A stretch of DNA of 61,377 bases from Streptococcus sanguinis (lineage in GTDB: Bacteria > Bacillota > Bacilli > Lactobacillales > Streptococcaceae), in NCBI RefSeq assembly GCF_003943735.1, contig NZ_RJMV01000003.1, forward strand, positions 248,647 through 310,023, written 5' to 3'. The position numbers and the translations under genes were made by a program. Of the stretch, positions 36,662 through 45,993 are shown in pieces (position 1 is the first letter of the stretch; the number at the start of each line of letters is the position of its first letter). Below the pieces are notes generated by a model. It was not told where the DNA came from. It was given only the letters and a program-made list of their open reading frames with translations, and made no database searches.

Positions 36662-36683
36662 AAAGCCCGCTGGGGCTTTTTTT
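36662..36683 (+). terminator. Terminator of ATP-cone gene
   Basis: AAAGCCC-GCTG-GGGCTTT with following T-run. Confidence 0.88.
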
Positions 36684-36796
36684 GCTCTTGAGGTGGAGAG
36701 TATCACTTTAGAATTCACCCGCTTAAATCCTAGAAATATGTTAAAATAGTTAAAGATATAAAATTTTAACAATGATATTCGTTGAAAGGATAAATT

Positions 36797-37648
36797 ATGG
36801 CAACGATTCAATGGTTTCCGGGGCATATGTCCAAGGCACGGAGACAGGTACAGGAAAATATTAAGTTTGTTGATTTTGTGACGATACTGGTTGATGCCAG
36901 ACTTCCTTTATCCAGTCAAAATCCTATGCTGACTAAGATTGTGGGTGACAAACCCAAGCTTTTGATTTTAAACAAGGCTGATTTGGCTGACCCTGTTCGT
37001 ATTAAAGAATGGCAGAGCTATTTTGAAAGCCAAGGGATTCCGACCTTATCTATTAATTCCAAAGAGCAATCTGCTGTTAAAAAAGTAACGGATGCAGCTA
37101 AGAAACTTATGTCTGATAAACTGACGCGACAGAAAGAAAGAGGAATTCGCATCGAAACCCTGCGTACCATGATAGTCGGTATTCCCAATGCCGGCAAATC
37201 AACCCTCATGAATCGCTTGGCAGGTAAGAAAATCGCTGTTGTAGGGAATAAGCCGGGTGTGACAAAAGGTCAGCAATGGCTCAAGTCAAATAAAGATTTG
37301 GAAATCTTAGATACACCAGGAATACTCTGGCCTAAGTTTGAAGATGAGACGGTTGCTCTCAAGCTTGCCCTGACTGGTGCTATTAAGGATAATTTGCTGC
37401 CTATGGATGAGGTCACGATTTTTGGCCTCAATTACTTTAAGGAACATTATCCTGAGGAGCTGATAGCACGCTTCAAGCAGCTGGATCTAAGCCAGGAAGC
37501 ACCAGACATGATTATGGATATGACCAAAAAACTCGGCTTCCGCGATGACTATGACCGTTTTTACAGTCTTTTTGTCAAAGATGTCCGCGATGGTAAATTA
37601 GGTCGTTATTGCTTGGACACGGTTGGTGAACTAGATGGCAACGATTAA
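36797..37648 (+). CDS. rbgA: Ribosome biogenesis GTPase RbgA (YlqF)
   Basis: Circularly permuted GTPase needed for a late step of 50S subunit assembly. The 283 residues start [18 protein letters not shown], the family hallmark. G motifs appear in permuted order: G4 LNKADLAD (about 58), then G1 [12 protein letters not shown] (about 128-139), G2 region GVTKGQQW and G3 [14 protein letters not shown] precedes the ATG. It overlaps rnhB by 14 bases, the conserved rbgA-rnhB pair. Confidence 0.97.
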   Translation: MATIQWFPGHMSKARRQVQENIKFVDFVTILVDARLPLSSQNPMLTKIVGDKPKLLILNKADLADPVRIKEWQSYFESQGIPTLSINSKEQSAVKKVTDAAKKLMSDKLTRQKERGIRIETLRTMIVGIPNAGKSTLMNRLAGKKIAVVGNKPGVTKGQQWLKSNKDLEILDTPGILWPKFEDETVALKLALTGAIKDNLLPMDEVTIFGLNYFKEHYPEELIARFKQLDLSQEAPDMIMDMTKKLGFRDDYDRFYSLFVKDVRDGKLGRYCLDTVGELDGND

Positions 37649-38399
37649 AGAAATCCAGCAACGTTTAGAGTTAGTGACTGATTTGGCTGATTCTTTTCTG
37701 GCAGAAGCAGCTAATGATTCGCGCAGTGGAGTTCAAAAGGCGATTGAAAAGCGTAAAAGAGCTATTCAAGCAGAGTTAGACGAGGAACTGCGTCTGGAGC
37801 AGATGTTACGGTATGAAAAAGAGCTTTATAAAGCCGGCTACCAAGCAATAGCTGGAATTGATGAAGTCGGCCGCGGCCCTCTAGCTGGACCAGTTGTCGC
37901 TGCAGCTGTCATCTTACCACCAGAATGTAAAATTAAGGGGCTCAACGATAGTAAAAAAATTCCCAAGAAAAAACATAAAGATATCTATCAAGCAGTCATG
38001 GATAAAGCCTTGGCAGTCGGTATTGGCCTGATGGACAGCGAGATTATTGACCAAGTCAATATCTATGAAGCGACCAAGCTTGCTATGAAAGAGGCTTTGT
38101 CTAAGCTTTCTCTCAAGCCAGATTATCTGCTGATTGATGCTATGAAGTTAGATGTCGAGATTCCGCAAGAGTCCATCATCAAAGGCGATGCTAATTCGCT
38201 ATCTATCGCAGCAGCCAGTATTGTGGCTAAGGTTACTCGAGATAAGCTGATGGCAGACTATGACAAGGAATTTCCTGGCTATGATTTTTCGCAAAATGCT
38301 GGTTATGGGACCAAAAGTCATTTGCAAGGCTTGGAACGAAATGGTGTAACTCCTATTCATCGCAAGACATTTGAACCTGTAAAATCCATGTGTGAATAG
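37635..38399 (+). CDS. rnhB: Ribonuclease HII
   Basis: Cuts RNA of RNA-DNA hybrids and single ribonucleotides in DNA. The 254 residues have an N-terminal helical extension of about 70 residues, then the catalytic domain beginning [22 protein letters not shown] with the first Asp and Glu, LLIDAMK with the third acidic residue and [12 protein letters not shown] with the fourth further on. The end has [24 protein letters not shown], typical of the family. Confidence 0.96.
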   Translation: MATIKEIQQRLELVTDLADSFLAEAANDSRSGVQKAIEKRKRAIQAELDEELRLEQMLRYEKELYKAGYQAIAGIDEVGRGPLAGPVVAAAVILPPECKIKGLNDSKKIPKKKHKDIYQAVMDKALAVGIGLMDSEIIDQVNIYEATKLAMKEALSKLSLKPDYLLIDAMKLDVEIPQESIIKGDANSLSIAAASIVAKVTRDKLMADYDKEFPGYDFSQNAGYGTKSHLQGLERNGVTPIHRKTFEPVKSMCE

Positions 38400-38416
38400 G
38401 CATGAAGAGGTGAGGC

Positions 38417-39259
38417 ATGCTTATCAGTAAAATCTTAAACAATAATGTAGTGATTTCTGAAGAAAACCAAGAAGAAGTTATTCTCATGGGACGAGGACTG
38501 GCCTTTGGTCGAAAAGTTGGCCAGGAGATTCCAGATGAGCTGATTGAGAAAAAGTATGTCTTGTCAGAAAATAGACGACAGCTTCTGATGGAGTTGCCAG
38601 CAGAGGTCATGGAAATGTCAGATAAGATTATTTCTTTCGCAAAGGTGAAACTGCAGAAGAAGCTCAAAGACAGTGCTTTTCTGGCGATGGCAGATCATAT
38701 CCACGGAGTCTTGCTGCGCTTGGAAGATGATATTTATCTCAAGAATTTCCTCATGTGGGATATTAAACGCTTTTTTCCTATCGAGTTTGAGGTTGGTCAG
38801 TATGCCAAACAGCTTTTGAGTGCTTATGTCAGCAAGGAACTTCCAGATGATGAAGCAGCTTTTATGGCGCTGACCTTGGTCAATGCAGAGCTGGAAAATG
38901 GCGACGGAACTGCGCGTGATTTGACTATGATGATGGAGGAAATCATGACCATTGTCAAGTACAGTTTGGAAATTTCTTTAGACGAGGAAGACATCTACCT
39001 AGAGCGCTTCATGACCCATCTGAAATTTTTCTGTGAGCGAGTCCTGACTGATAATGGCCACCGTGACTTGGAGGACAATGAGATGTTTGACTTACTTAAA
39101 TGTAAGTATCCCTTGGCTTATGAAACCACTAGGAAGATTGCTGAATTTTTAAAGCAAACCAGAAATTACCAAATATCAGAGGATGAACAACTTTACCTGA
39201 CCATCCATTTGTCACGCATGAAAAGGAGGATGACATGCAAAGCGAATACGAAAAAATGA
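38417..39259 (+). CDS. BglG/LicT-family transcriptional antiterminator
   Basis: A 280-residue RNA-binding antiterminator: N-terminal CAT domain (MLISKILNNNVVISEENQEEVILMGRGLAFGRKVGQEI) followed by two PRD domains carrying the PTS-phosphorylated histidines, seen in MADHIHGVLLRL (PRD1) and in LKFFCERVL and LYLTIHLSR (PRD2). Such proteins bind a leader hairpin of a sugar (often beta-glucoside) PTS operon and stop termination when the sugar is present. No PTS gene is seen in this window, so its target is elsewhere. It overlaps maa by 25 bases. Confidence 0.92.
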   Translation: MLISKILNNNVVISEENQEEVILMGRGLAFGRKVGQEIPDELIEKKYVLSENRRQLLMELPAEVMEMSDKIISFAKVKLQKKLKDSAFLAMADHIHGVLLRLEDDIYLKNFLMWDIKRFFPIEFEVGQYAKQLLSAYVSKELPDDEAAFMALTLVNAELENGDGTARDLTMMMEEIMTIVKYSLEISLDEEDIYLERFMTHLKFFCERVLTDNGHRDLEDNEMFDLLKCKYPLAYETTRKIAEFLKQTRNYQISEDEQLYLTIHLSRMKRRMTCKANTKK

Positions 39260-39801
39260 TTGCTGGAGAGATTTACCGACCACAAGACGAAGATTTAAGA
39301 AAAATTAGAGCTCGATCCAAAGAATTTCAATATCGTTTTAACCAAGAGCAAGACAGCGACAAGAGAAGTGCTATTATCAAAGAATGGTTTGGCTGCACAG
39401 GAGAGAATCTTGCTATGAAGCCTGATTTGGTCTGTGATTATGGAATCAATATTCATCTAGGAGAGAATTTTTGTTCTAACTGGAATCTGACTATGCTGGA
39501 CGTTTGCCCGATTCGCATCGGAGACAATGCTATGCTTGGTCCAAATTGCCAGTTTCTGACACCTCTTCATCCACTTGATCCAGTGGAAAGAAATTCCGGT
39601 ATTGAGTACGGAGCACCAATCACTATTGGTGATAACTTCTGGGCTGGCGGAGGTGTGACGATTCTGCCAGGCGTGACGCTAGGAGATAATGTGGTAGTTG
39701 GAGCAGGAGCGGTTGTGACCAAGTCTTTTGGTGACAATGTAGTCTTGGCTGGTAATCCAGCGCGAATTATTAAGGAAATTCCTGTTCATAAAGAGTGTTA
39801 A
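39235..39801 (+). CDS. maa: Maltose/galactoside O-acetyltransferase
   Basis: A 188-residue left-handed beta-helix acetyltransferase of the Maa/LacA group, which acetylates sugars at O-6 using acetyl-CoA. It begins with the typical helical part (MQSEYEKMIAGEIYRPQDEDL), then hexapeptide repeats such as IGDNAMLGPNC, the active-site His in TPLHPLDPVERN, and ITIGDNFWAGGGVTILPGVTLGDNVVVGAGAVVTKS. A Shine-Dalgarno AAAGGAGG lies inside the end of the antiterminator gene. Overlap with that gene suggests coexpression. A terminator follows. Confidence 0.93.
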   Translation: MQSEYEKMIAGEIYRPQDEDLRKIRARSKEFQYRFNQEQDSDKRSAIIKEWFGCTGENLAMKPDLVCDYGINIHLGENFCSNWNLTMLDVCPIRIGDNAMLGPNCQFLTPLHPLDPVERNSGIEYGAPITIGDNFWAGGGVTILPGVTLGDNVVVGAGAVVTKSFGDNVVLAGNPARIIKEIPVHKEC

Positions 39802-39857
39802 AGGCAATGGGCAAGGGAACCGGCTATTGACAACATCATATTAAATAAAATCGTAAA

Positions 39858-39885
39858 GAAGGAACTGTACTGCAGTTCTTTTTTT
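39858..39885 (+). terminator. Terminator of rbgA-maa group
   Basis: GAACTG-TACTG-CAGTTC followed by seven T. Confidence 0.85.
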
Positions 39886-39893
39886 GAACTTTT

Positions 39894-39901
39894 TACGAAT
39901 A
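39894..39901 (+). promoter_or_regulatory. ComX cin-box of dprA
   Basis: TACGAATA is a perfect match to the competence sigma factor (ComX) box, behind a T-rich stretch and 18 bases before the dprA start. Confidence 0.85.
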
Positions 39902-39919
39902 AGAAAGTGAGGTGAAAAA

Positions 39920-40762
39920 ATGAATAATTTTGAGATTTATAAAATGAAAAAAGCTGGTTTGACTAATCATCAGGTTTTAAATGTTTTGAGATATGCTGAG
40001 AGTAGAGATGGCAAGCTTTCTCTGCGAGATAAGGCTGTCGTATCTGAGTGCCGCAATCCTGCACTCTTTATAGAGAAATACAAGAGGCTTGATTTACCAG
40101 CTTTGAAGGAAGAATTTGAACTTTTTCCGTCCTTTTCTATCTTGGATGATATTTATCCTTGGGATTTATGTGAAATTTACGATGCCCCGACTTTGTTATT
40201 TTATCAGGGAAATCTAAATCTACTAGAATTGCCCAAAGCTGCGGTCGTTGGCAGTAGAGACAGCAGCAAGCAAGGAAATGCCTCAGTACAAAAGATTATC
40301 AAAGAGCTAAATAATGAATTGGTTATCGTCAGCGGGCTGGCTCGAGGGATTGATACAGCAGCTCACATGGCTGCTCTACAAAACGGAGGTCAGACCATTG
40401 CTGTCATTGGGACGGGATTAGATGTCTTCTATCCCAAGGCTAACAAAAAATTACAAGCTTACATTGGCAAAAATCATTTATTGCTGACAGAGTATGGTCC
40501 AGGTGAACAGCCTTTGAAATTTCATTTTCCAGAGCGAAATCGTATCATCGCTGGTCTCTGTCGAGGCGTCATCGTGGCAGAAGCTAAGATGCGTTCAGGC
40601 AGTCTGATTACCTGTGAGCGAGCCATGGAAGAAGGGCGAGATGTCTTTGCTATTCCGGGGTCAATTTTAGATGGAAAATCTGACGGTTGCCATCATTTGA
40701 TTCAAGAGGGTGCAAAGTGCATCACATCAGGCTCTGACGTCCTTTCTGAGTTTGATTTTTAA
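39920..40762 (+). CDS. dprA: DNA processing protein DprA
   Basis: DprA protects incoming single-stranded DNA and loads RecA during natural transformation. The 280 residues have an N-terminal SAM-like part and an extended Rossmann fold with AAVVGSRDSSKQGNASV (about 112-128), LVIVSGLARGIDTAAHMAAL, TIAVIGTGLDVFYPKANKKL and the basic PERNRIIAGLCRGVIVAEA. GAGGTG precedes the ATG. The perfect cin-box upstream shows it is a late competence gene, so the organism is likely transformable. Confidence 0.97.
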   Translation: MNNFEIYKMKKAGLTNHQVLNVLRYAESRDGKLSLRDKAVVSECRNPALFIEKYKRLDLPALKEEFELFPSFSILDDIYPWDLCEIYDAPTLLFYQGNLNLLELPKAAVVGSRDSSKQGNASVQKIIKELNNELVIVSGLARGIDTAAHMAALQNGGQTIAVIGTGLDVFYPKANKKLQAYIGKNHLLLTEYGPGEQPLKFHFPERNRIIAGLCRGVIVAEAKMRSGSLITCERAMEEGRDVFAIPGSILDGKSDGCHHLIQEGAKCITSGSDVLSEFDF

Positions 40763-40792
40763 AACAAGTTTTCCTATAAGAAAAGTTAGCAG

Positions 40793-40821
40793 TTGACATC
40801 TATCAAAAAATAGTTTAAACT
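40793..40821 (+). promoter_or_regulatory. Promoter of topA
   Basis: TTGACA (40793-40798), 17-base spacer, TAAACT (40816-40821). Confidence 0.7.
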
Positions 40822-40855
40822 CTATGAGATTTATTTCTTATAGAAGGTGTCTAAA

Positions 40856-42940
40856 TTGGTAACAAAAACAAAGAAAAAGTCTACGACCAAGAAAAATCTT
40901 GTCATCGTAGAGTCGCCTGCTAAGGCAAAAACAATAGAAAAATATCTGGGACGAAATTATAAGGTTCTAGCCAGTGTCGGGCATATTCGTGACCTGAAAA
41001 AGTCTACTATGTCCATTGATTTTGAGAACAACTATGAGCCGCAATACATCAATATTCGTGGTAAAGGTCCGTTGATTAATGACTTGAAAAAAGAAGCGAA
41101 GAAAGCTAAGCAAGTCTTTCTGGCAAGTGACCCGGATCGCGAAGGAGAAGCTATTTCTTGGCATCTGGCTCACATTCTGAATCTGGATGAGAAAGAAAAA
41201 AACCGCGTCGTCTTTAATGAAATCACCAAAGATGCGGTCAAGAATGCATTTAAAGAGCCCCGCCAGATTGATATGGATCTAGTCGATGCGCAGCAGGCTC
41301 GCCGAGTTCTGGATCGCTTGGTTGGTTATTCCATTTCTCCTATTCTCTGGAAAAAAGTCAAAAAAGGCTTGTCAGCTGGTCGGGTGCAGTCTGTCGCTCT
41401 CAAGCTGATTATCGACCGGGAAAATGAAATCAATGCTTTCAAACCAGAAGAATACTGGACTATTGACGGAACCTTCAAGAAAGGAACCCGTCAGTTTCAG
41501 GCCAGCTTTTACGGTATGAACGGTAAAAAGATGAAGCTGACCAACAACGACGAGGTTAAAGAAGTCCTGTCTCACCTCAAGGGTGATGACTTTACTGTCG
41601 ACAGTGTCGAAAAGAAAGAGCGTCGACGCAATGCTCCACTGCCCTACACGACTTCCTCTATGCAGCAAGATGCCGCTAATAAGATTAATTTCCGGACACG
41701 TAAGACCATGATGGTTGCTCAGCAGCTCTATGAGGGGATTAATATCGGTTCTGGCGTACAAGGTCTGATTACGTATATGCGTACCGACTCAACTCGTATC
41801 AGCCCTGTGGCGCAAAATGAAGCGGCAAGCTTTATCACGGATAAATTTGGCGCTAAATATTCCAAACATGGCAGCAAGGCTAAGAACGCTTCTGGCGCTC
41901 AAGATGCCCACGAGGCCATTCGTCCTTCCAGCGTTTTCAACACACCAGAAAGCATCGCAAAGTATCTGGATAAGGATCAACTTAAGCTCTATACGCTAAT
42001 CTGGAACCGCTTTGTAGCTAGTCAAATGACAGCAGCAGTCTTTGATACAATGAATGTTAAGCTGGGGCAAAATGGTGTCCAATTTGCTGCCAACGGCAGT
42101 CAGGTCAATTTTGATGGCTATCTAGCTATTTATAACGACTCTGACAAGAATAAAATGCTGCCAGATATGGAAAAGGGGGATACAGTCAAACGTGTCAATA
42201 CCAATCCAGAACAGCACTTTACCCAGCCACCTGCTCGTTATTCTGAAGCGACTCTCATCAAAACTTTGGAAGAAAATGGTGTTGGTCGGCCATCTACCTA
42301 TGCTCCGACCATTGAGACTATTCAGAAACGTTATTACGTTAAGCTGGTTTCCAAGCGCTTTGAGCCCACGGAACTAGGGGAGATTGTCAATTCATTGATT
42401 GTCGAATTCTTCCCAGGCATCGTAAATGTGAAATTTACAGCTGAAATGGAAGCAAAACTGGATGATGTAGAAGTTGGAAAAGAGCAGTGGCAGAAGGTTA
42501 TTGACGAGTTTTATCGACCTTTTGAAAAGGAAGTCGCTAAAGCCGAGACTGAAATGGAGAAAATCCAAATCAAGGATGAACCGGCTGGTTTTGATTGTGA
42601 GGTCTGTGGCAGTCCCATGGTCATCAAGTTGGGGAGATTTGGCAAGTTCTACGCCTGCAGCAATTTCCCAGACTGTCGTCACACTCAGGCTATTGTCAAG
42701 GAGATCGGCGTGACCTGTCCACAGTGCCAGAAAGGTCAAGTTATTGAGCGTAAGACTAAACGAAATCGCATTTTCTATGGCTGTGATCGTTATCCAGACT
42801 GTGATTTCACATCTTGGGACAAGCCAGTTGGTCGGAACTGTCCAAAATGTGACCATTATCTGATCGAAAAGAAAGTTCGCGGCGGTGGCAAGCAAGTGGT
42901 CTGCAGCAATGGCGATTACGAAGAAGAAAAAGTGAAATAA
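40856..42940 (+). CDS. topA: DNA topoisomerase I
   Basis: Relaxes negatively supercoiled DNA. I take TTG 40856 (694 residues) because AGAAGG lies eight bases before it; the GTG at 40847 overlaps that signal. The TOPRIM domain shows [21 protein letters not shown] and [17 protein letters not shown]; the catalytic tyrosine is in [13 protein letters not shown]. The C-terminal end has zinc ribbons: CEVC...CSNFPDC and CPQC...CDRYPDC, and a third, incomplete-looking one (CPKC...VCSN). Family length fits. Confidence 0.98.
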   Translation: MVTKTKKKSTTKKNLVIVESPAKAKTIEKYLGRNYKVLASVGHIRDLKKSTMSIDFENNYEPQYINIRGKGPLINDLKKEAKKAKQVFLASDPDREGEAISWHLAHILNLDEKEKNRVVFNEITKDAVKNAFKEPRQIDMDLVDAQQARRVLDRLVGYSISPILWKKVKKGLSAGRVQSVALKLIIDRENEINAFKPEEYWTIDGTFKKGTRQFQASFYGMNGKKMKLTNNDEVKEVLSHLKGDDFTVDSVEKKERRRNAPLPYTTSSMQQDAANKINFRTRKTMMVAQQLYEGINIGSGVQGLITYMRTDSTRISPVAQNEAASFITDKFGAKYSKHGSKAKNASGAQDAHEAIRPSSVFNTPESIAKYLDKDQLKLYTLIWNRFVASQMTAAVFDTMNVKLGQNGVQFAANGSQVNFDGYLAIYNDSDKNKMLPDMEKGDTVKRVNTNPEQHFTQPPARYSEATLIKTLEENGVGRPSTYAPTIETIQKRYYVKLVSKRFEPTELGEIVNSLIVEFFPGIVNVKFTAEMEAKLDDVEVGKEQWQKVIDEFYRPFEKEVAKAETEMEKIQIKDEPAGFDCEVCGSPMVIKLGRFGKFYACSNFPDCRHTQAIVKEIGVTCPQCQKGQVIERKTKRNRIFYGCDRYPDCDFTSWDKPVGRNCPKCDHYLIEKKVRGGGKQVVCSNGDYEEEKVK

Positions 42941-42945
42941 CTGTT

Positions 42946-42971
42946 TTTTACATAATTTATATTACGTAAAA
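42946..42971. terminator. AT-rich palindrome after topA
   Basis: TTTTACATAAT and ATTACGTAAAA (10 of 11 pairs) around TTAT. Possible weak terminator or protein site. Confidence 0.45.
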
Positions 42972-42998
42972 TATTTTCTGAAGAAGAGGTGCAGTTTT

Positions 42999-43499
42999 AT
43001 GACAGATAAATTTGCAGAATTTCTAAAAATCGCGTCTCAACTGAACAAGATGGGAATTGTTCCACTGCTGATGGGCTCCTTGGGGCTGGAGCAGGTTACT
43101 GGTCAGGACTGGCAGGCGCGGGATATTGATATTCATGTTCATGGTGATGAACGTGGCTGGGAAGCACCAGATGAAGAGCGCATTTATGATATGGATAAGA
43201 TTGAGCCCATGATGGAGCGCTTGGGCTATCGCTTAGTCGATCTGCACGAGCATGAATTTCAAAAAGAAGACTTATCTATTGAATTTGGAGTCATGGAAAC
43301 CTTGGAGCCATTTTCAGGTGTGCCAATAGCGGAGCTGTCTCGAAAAGAAGTTGAAGGAGTTGAATTTCTACTGCCAACTGTAGAGCAATTTTTAGCTATC
43401 TACCGTGCTTCTTCCCAAGATTCTTACCGAAATGAAAATAACAATCATAAGGATTTTGCTAAGATTGTTTACTTGGAGGAGATGTTAAAAGCAAAGTGA
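42999..43499 (+). CDS. Nucleotidyltransferase-like protein
   Basis: A 166-residue protein with the nucleotidyltransferase-fold pattern: a helix, then LLMGSLGLEQVTGQDWQARDIDIHVHGD (about residues 21-48), where G-S and the D-I-D pair match the NTP/metal site, followed by an acidic helix region. Relatives in streptococci are sometimes labelled phosphoribosylanthranilate isomerase, which the sequence does not support. Substrate and role are unknown. AGAGGTG precedes the ATG. It shares a GTGA junction with the following lipoprotein gene. Confidence 0.7.
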   Translation: MTDKFAEFLKIASQLNKMGIVPLLMGSLGLEQVTGQDWQARDIDIHVHGDERGWEAPDEERIYDMDKIEPMMERLGYRLVDLHEHEFQKEDLSIEFGVMETLEPFSGVPIAELSRKEVEGVEFLLPTVEQFLAIYRASSQDSYRNENNNHKDFAKIVYLEEMLKAK

Positions 43500-44440
43500 T
43501 TAAGAAAATAATTAGTGTGCTGTTTTCTATTCTCGCATTATTTATTTTTTCAGCATGCAACAACAGTGTAGATCATGATTTAAGTAGTACGGCTATATCA
43601 AATATTAGTTCCGTAATAGAAGCTGCAGGACTAGAAGCAGAAGGATACTCGACTGCTGATACTTTTGGCTATCAGGGATTTCCGTTTTACATTGAAGGAA
43701 ACAAAAAATTTGTTGATGTCTATGTGGATTTTGAAAAAGATTATGTTCAGAAAACTCCAGTCCTCAGATACAACCCGAGACTTAAAGAAGTTGAGAAGAA
43801 AATTTTCTTTGGTTTGGCCAAGAAAAAAGTCTATCGTTTAGAAATGGAGTATGTTTCTGGCGATGACAATTATGATAGACTTGAAGAAGCTTACAATAAG
43901 TTGCTTCAAAGTGATAGCTTGGCTTCTACATTTTTGAGCGAAGATATGATTAGACAGCTTTATTTAAAAAACTCAATTGAATTGCACTCCTTTGACTCGG
44001 GATATTCTTTGGTGCCAAAAGAAGAATATAGTGGCAACCCAGAAACTCATCTTGAAGAGCAAGAGAAAAGGGAAGCAATTTTGAAGAGGGATGTCAAAGA
44101 ACTAACTCCGTTAATCAAGGACTTAGACCTAAGTAGGGAAAAAAATCTAGTTGAAGATGTGATTGTTCGTAATCGCGATATACTCTTAAAAAGAGTTGCT
44201 GACAATCATTCGACTTTTAGTATTCATATAAGCGTTGATATAGAACAAGTACGAAAACAAAACCTACAACTAGCTACTGAAGATATTGACAATTGGACAG
44301 ACTCTGATTTTGAATACTTACTTGCTCAAATACTTCAAATCGATAAACTACCTAGGAATACAGAAGTGGGCTTTGGCATAAGTTACGAAGACAATAAGCA
44401 TCTGTATGCTTATAAGTCATTCAGCTTCAATAAACAATGA
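43496..44440 (+). CDS. Unknown lipoprotein
   Basis: A 314-residue predicted lipoprotein beginning with GTG that overlaps the previous stop (GTGA). The signal is MIKKIISVLFSILALFIFSAC, with lipobox FSAC and lipidated Cys at about 21. The remainder is hydrophilic, Lys/Glu/Asp rich, with long helical stretches and no recognised domain. GGAGG lies about ten bases upstream. Base composition is more AT-rich than topA. Function unknown. Confidence 0.8.
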   Translation: MIKKIISVLFSILALFIFSACNNSVDHDLSSTAISNISSVIEAAGLEAEGYSTADTFGYQGFPFYIEGNKKFVDVYVDFEKDYVQKTPVLRYNPRLKEVEKKIFFGLAKKKVYRLEMEYVSGDDNYDRLEEAYNKLLQSDSLASTFLSEDMIRQLYLKNSIELHSFDSGYSLVPKEEYSGNPETHLEEQEKREAILKRDVKELTPLIKDLDLSREKNLVEDVIVRNRDILLKRVADNHSTFSIHISVDIEQVRKQNLQLATEDIDNWTDSDFEYLLAQILQIDKLPRNTEVGFGISYEDNKHLYAYKSFSFNKQ

Positions 44441-44446
44441 TTTTCG

Positions 44447-44481
44447 AAAGACATTCAGGAATCCTCCTGTCTGTCTTTTTT
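44447..44481 (+). terminator. Terminator after lipoprotein gene
   Basis: AAAGACA..CAGGA and TCCTG..TGTCTTT pair around ATCC, followed by T-run. Confidence 0.85.
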
Positions 44482-44491
44482 ACTATCTTTT

Positions 44492-44500
44492 TGTTATAAT
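44492..44500 (+). promoter_or_regulatory. Extended -10 promoter of trmFO
   Basis: TGTTATAAT, 40 bases before the start codon; no clear -35. Confidence 0.5.
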
Positions 44501-44540
44501 GGTCAGAGTGAAAATCTAGAAATATCCAAGGGAGAGTATC

Positions 44541-45875
44541 ATGTCATCATCCTATATCAATGTTATCGGTGCTGGTCTGGCTGGCAGTGAAGCAGCTTAC
44601 CAGATTGCCAAGCGTGGCATCCCAGTCAAACTCTATGAAATGCGGGGTGTTAAGTCAACTCCTCAACACAAAACTGCGGACTTTGCAGAACTGGTTTGCT
44701 CTAACTCTTTGCGAGGAAATGCGCTGACCAATGCAGTCGGTCTGCTCAAGGAAGAAATGCGACGGTTGGACTCGGTTATTTTAAAGTCAGCAGAAGCGAC
44801 TCGAGTGCCCGCTGGTGGTGCTCTAGCTGTTGATAGAGAAGGCTTTTCGCAGCTAGTGACGGAGCTAGTGACTAACCATCCATTGATTGAGGTCATTCGC
44901 GAAGAAATCACAGAAATTCCAGAGGATGCCATCACAGTCATTGCTACGGGACCCTTGACCAGTGATGCTTTAGCAGAAAAAATCCACGCGCTCAATGGAG
45001 GCGACGGTTTTTATTTCTACGACGCAGCAGCGCCAATTATTGATGTCAATACCATTGATATAACCAAGGTCTATCTCAAATCCCGTTATGATAAGGGGGA
45101 AGCAGCCTACCTTAATGCGCCGATGACCAAGCAAGAATTTATGGATTTCCATGATGCTTTGGTCAATGCCGAAGAAGCACCGCTCAATTCCTTTGAAAAA
45201 GAAAAATACTTTGAAGGCTGTATGCCTATTGAAGTAATGGCCAAGCGAGGCATTAAAACCATGCTTTATGGTCCGATGAAGCCTGTAGGTTTAGAATATC
45301 CAGATGACTACCAAGGGCCTCGCGATGGAGATTTTAAGACGCCATACGCTGTGGTGCAGCTTCGTCAAGACAATGCGGCAGGTAGTCTTTACAATATCGT
45401 TGGCTTCCAAACTCATCTCAAGTGGGGGGAGCAAAAGCGGGTCTTTCAAATGATTCCTGGCCTTGAGAATGCAGAATTTGTCCGCTATGGAGTCATGCAC
45501 CGTAACTCTTATATGGACTCTCCAAATCTGATGGAACAGACTTTCCGCTCTAAGAAACAGCCAAATCTTTTCTTTGCAGGTCAAATGACTGGAGTTGAAG
45601 GCTATGTCGAGTCAGCAGCTTCTGGCCTAGTTGCTGGTATCAATGCCGCTCGACTCTTCAAAGGAGAAGAAGCACTTGTTTTTCCAGAAACAACAGCTAT
45701 CGGCAGCCTACCACATTATGTTACCCATGCTGACAGCAAGCATTTCCAACCCATGAATGTCAATTTTGGCATTATCAAAGAGCTAGACGGCCCTCGGATT
45801 CGTGATAAGAAGGAACGCTATGAGAAAATCGCTGAGCGCGCCTTGCAGGATTTACAGCCTTATTTGGATAAATAA
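44541..45875 (+). CDS. trmFO: Folate-dependent tRNA uridine-54 methyltransferase TrmFO
   Basis: Flavoprotein that makes 5-methyluridine at position 54 of tRNA using methylenetetrahydrofolate. The 444 residues begin [26 protein letters not shown], the FAD dinucleotide loop, then family blocks [39 protein letters not shown], and [36 protein letters not shown] precedes the ATG. Single-gene unit with promoter and terminator. Confidence 0.97.
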   Translation: MSSSYINVIGAGLAGSEAAYQIAKRGIPVKLYEMRGVKSTPQHKTADFAELVCSNSLRGNALTNAVGLLKEEMRRLDSVILKSAEATRVPAGGALAVDREGFSQLVTELVTNHPLIEVIREEITEIPEDAITVIATGPLTSDALAEKIHALNGGDGFYFYDAAAPIIDVNTIDITKVYLKSRYDKGEAAYLNAPMTKQEFMDFHDALVNAEEAPLNSFEKEKYFEGCMPIEVMAKRGIKTMLYGPMKPVGLEYPDDYQGPRDGDFKTPYAVVQLRQDNAAGSLYNIVGFQTHLKWGEQKRVFQMIPGLENAEFVRYGVMHRNSYMDSPNLMEQTFRSKKQPNLFFAGQMTGVEGYVESAASGLVAGINAARLFKGEEALVFPETTAIGSLPHYVTHADSKHFQPMNVNFGIIKELDGPRIRDKKERYEKIAERALQDLQPYLDK

Positions 45876-45908
45876 TCTATTTTCTATCATTATCTAATAA
45901 AAATCATC

Positions 45909-45936
45909 AAAAAGTTAGGACATCCCTAACTTTTTT
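45909..45936 (+). terminator. Terminator of trmFO
   Basis: AAAAAGTTAGG and CCTAACTTTTT around ACATC, followed by T-run. Confidence 0.9.
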
Positions 45937-45946
45937 GCTTATTTTG

Positions 45947-45955
45947 TGATATAAT
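45947..45955 (+). promoter_or_regulatory. Extended -10 promoter of hydrolase/ATP-grasp cluster
   Basis: TGATATAAT (TATAAT 45950-45955), 36 bases before the start codon. Confidence 0.5.
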
Positions 45956-45978
45956 AAATAAAAATTTTGAAAATAGAA

Positions 45979-45993
45979 AGTTTTCTGAAAATG
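45979..45993. promoter_or_regulatory. CodY-like box over the cluster start codon
   Basis: AGTTTTCTGAAAATG matches the CodY consensus at 13 of 15 positions and covers the start codon of the first hydrolase gene. Confidence 0.45.
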
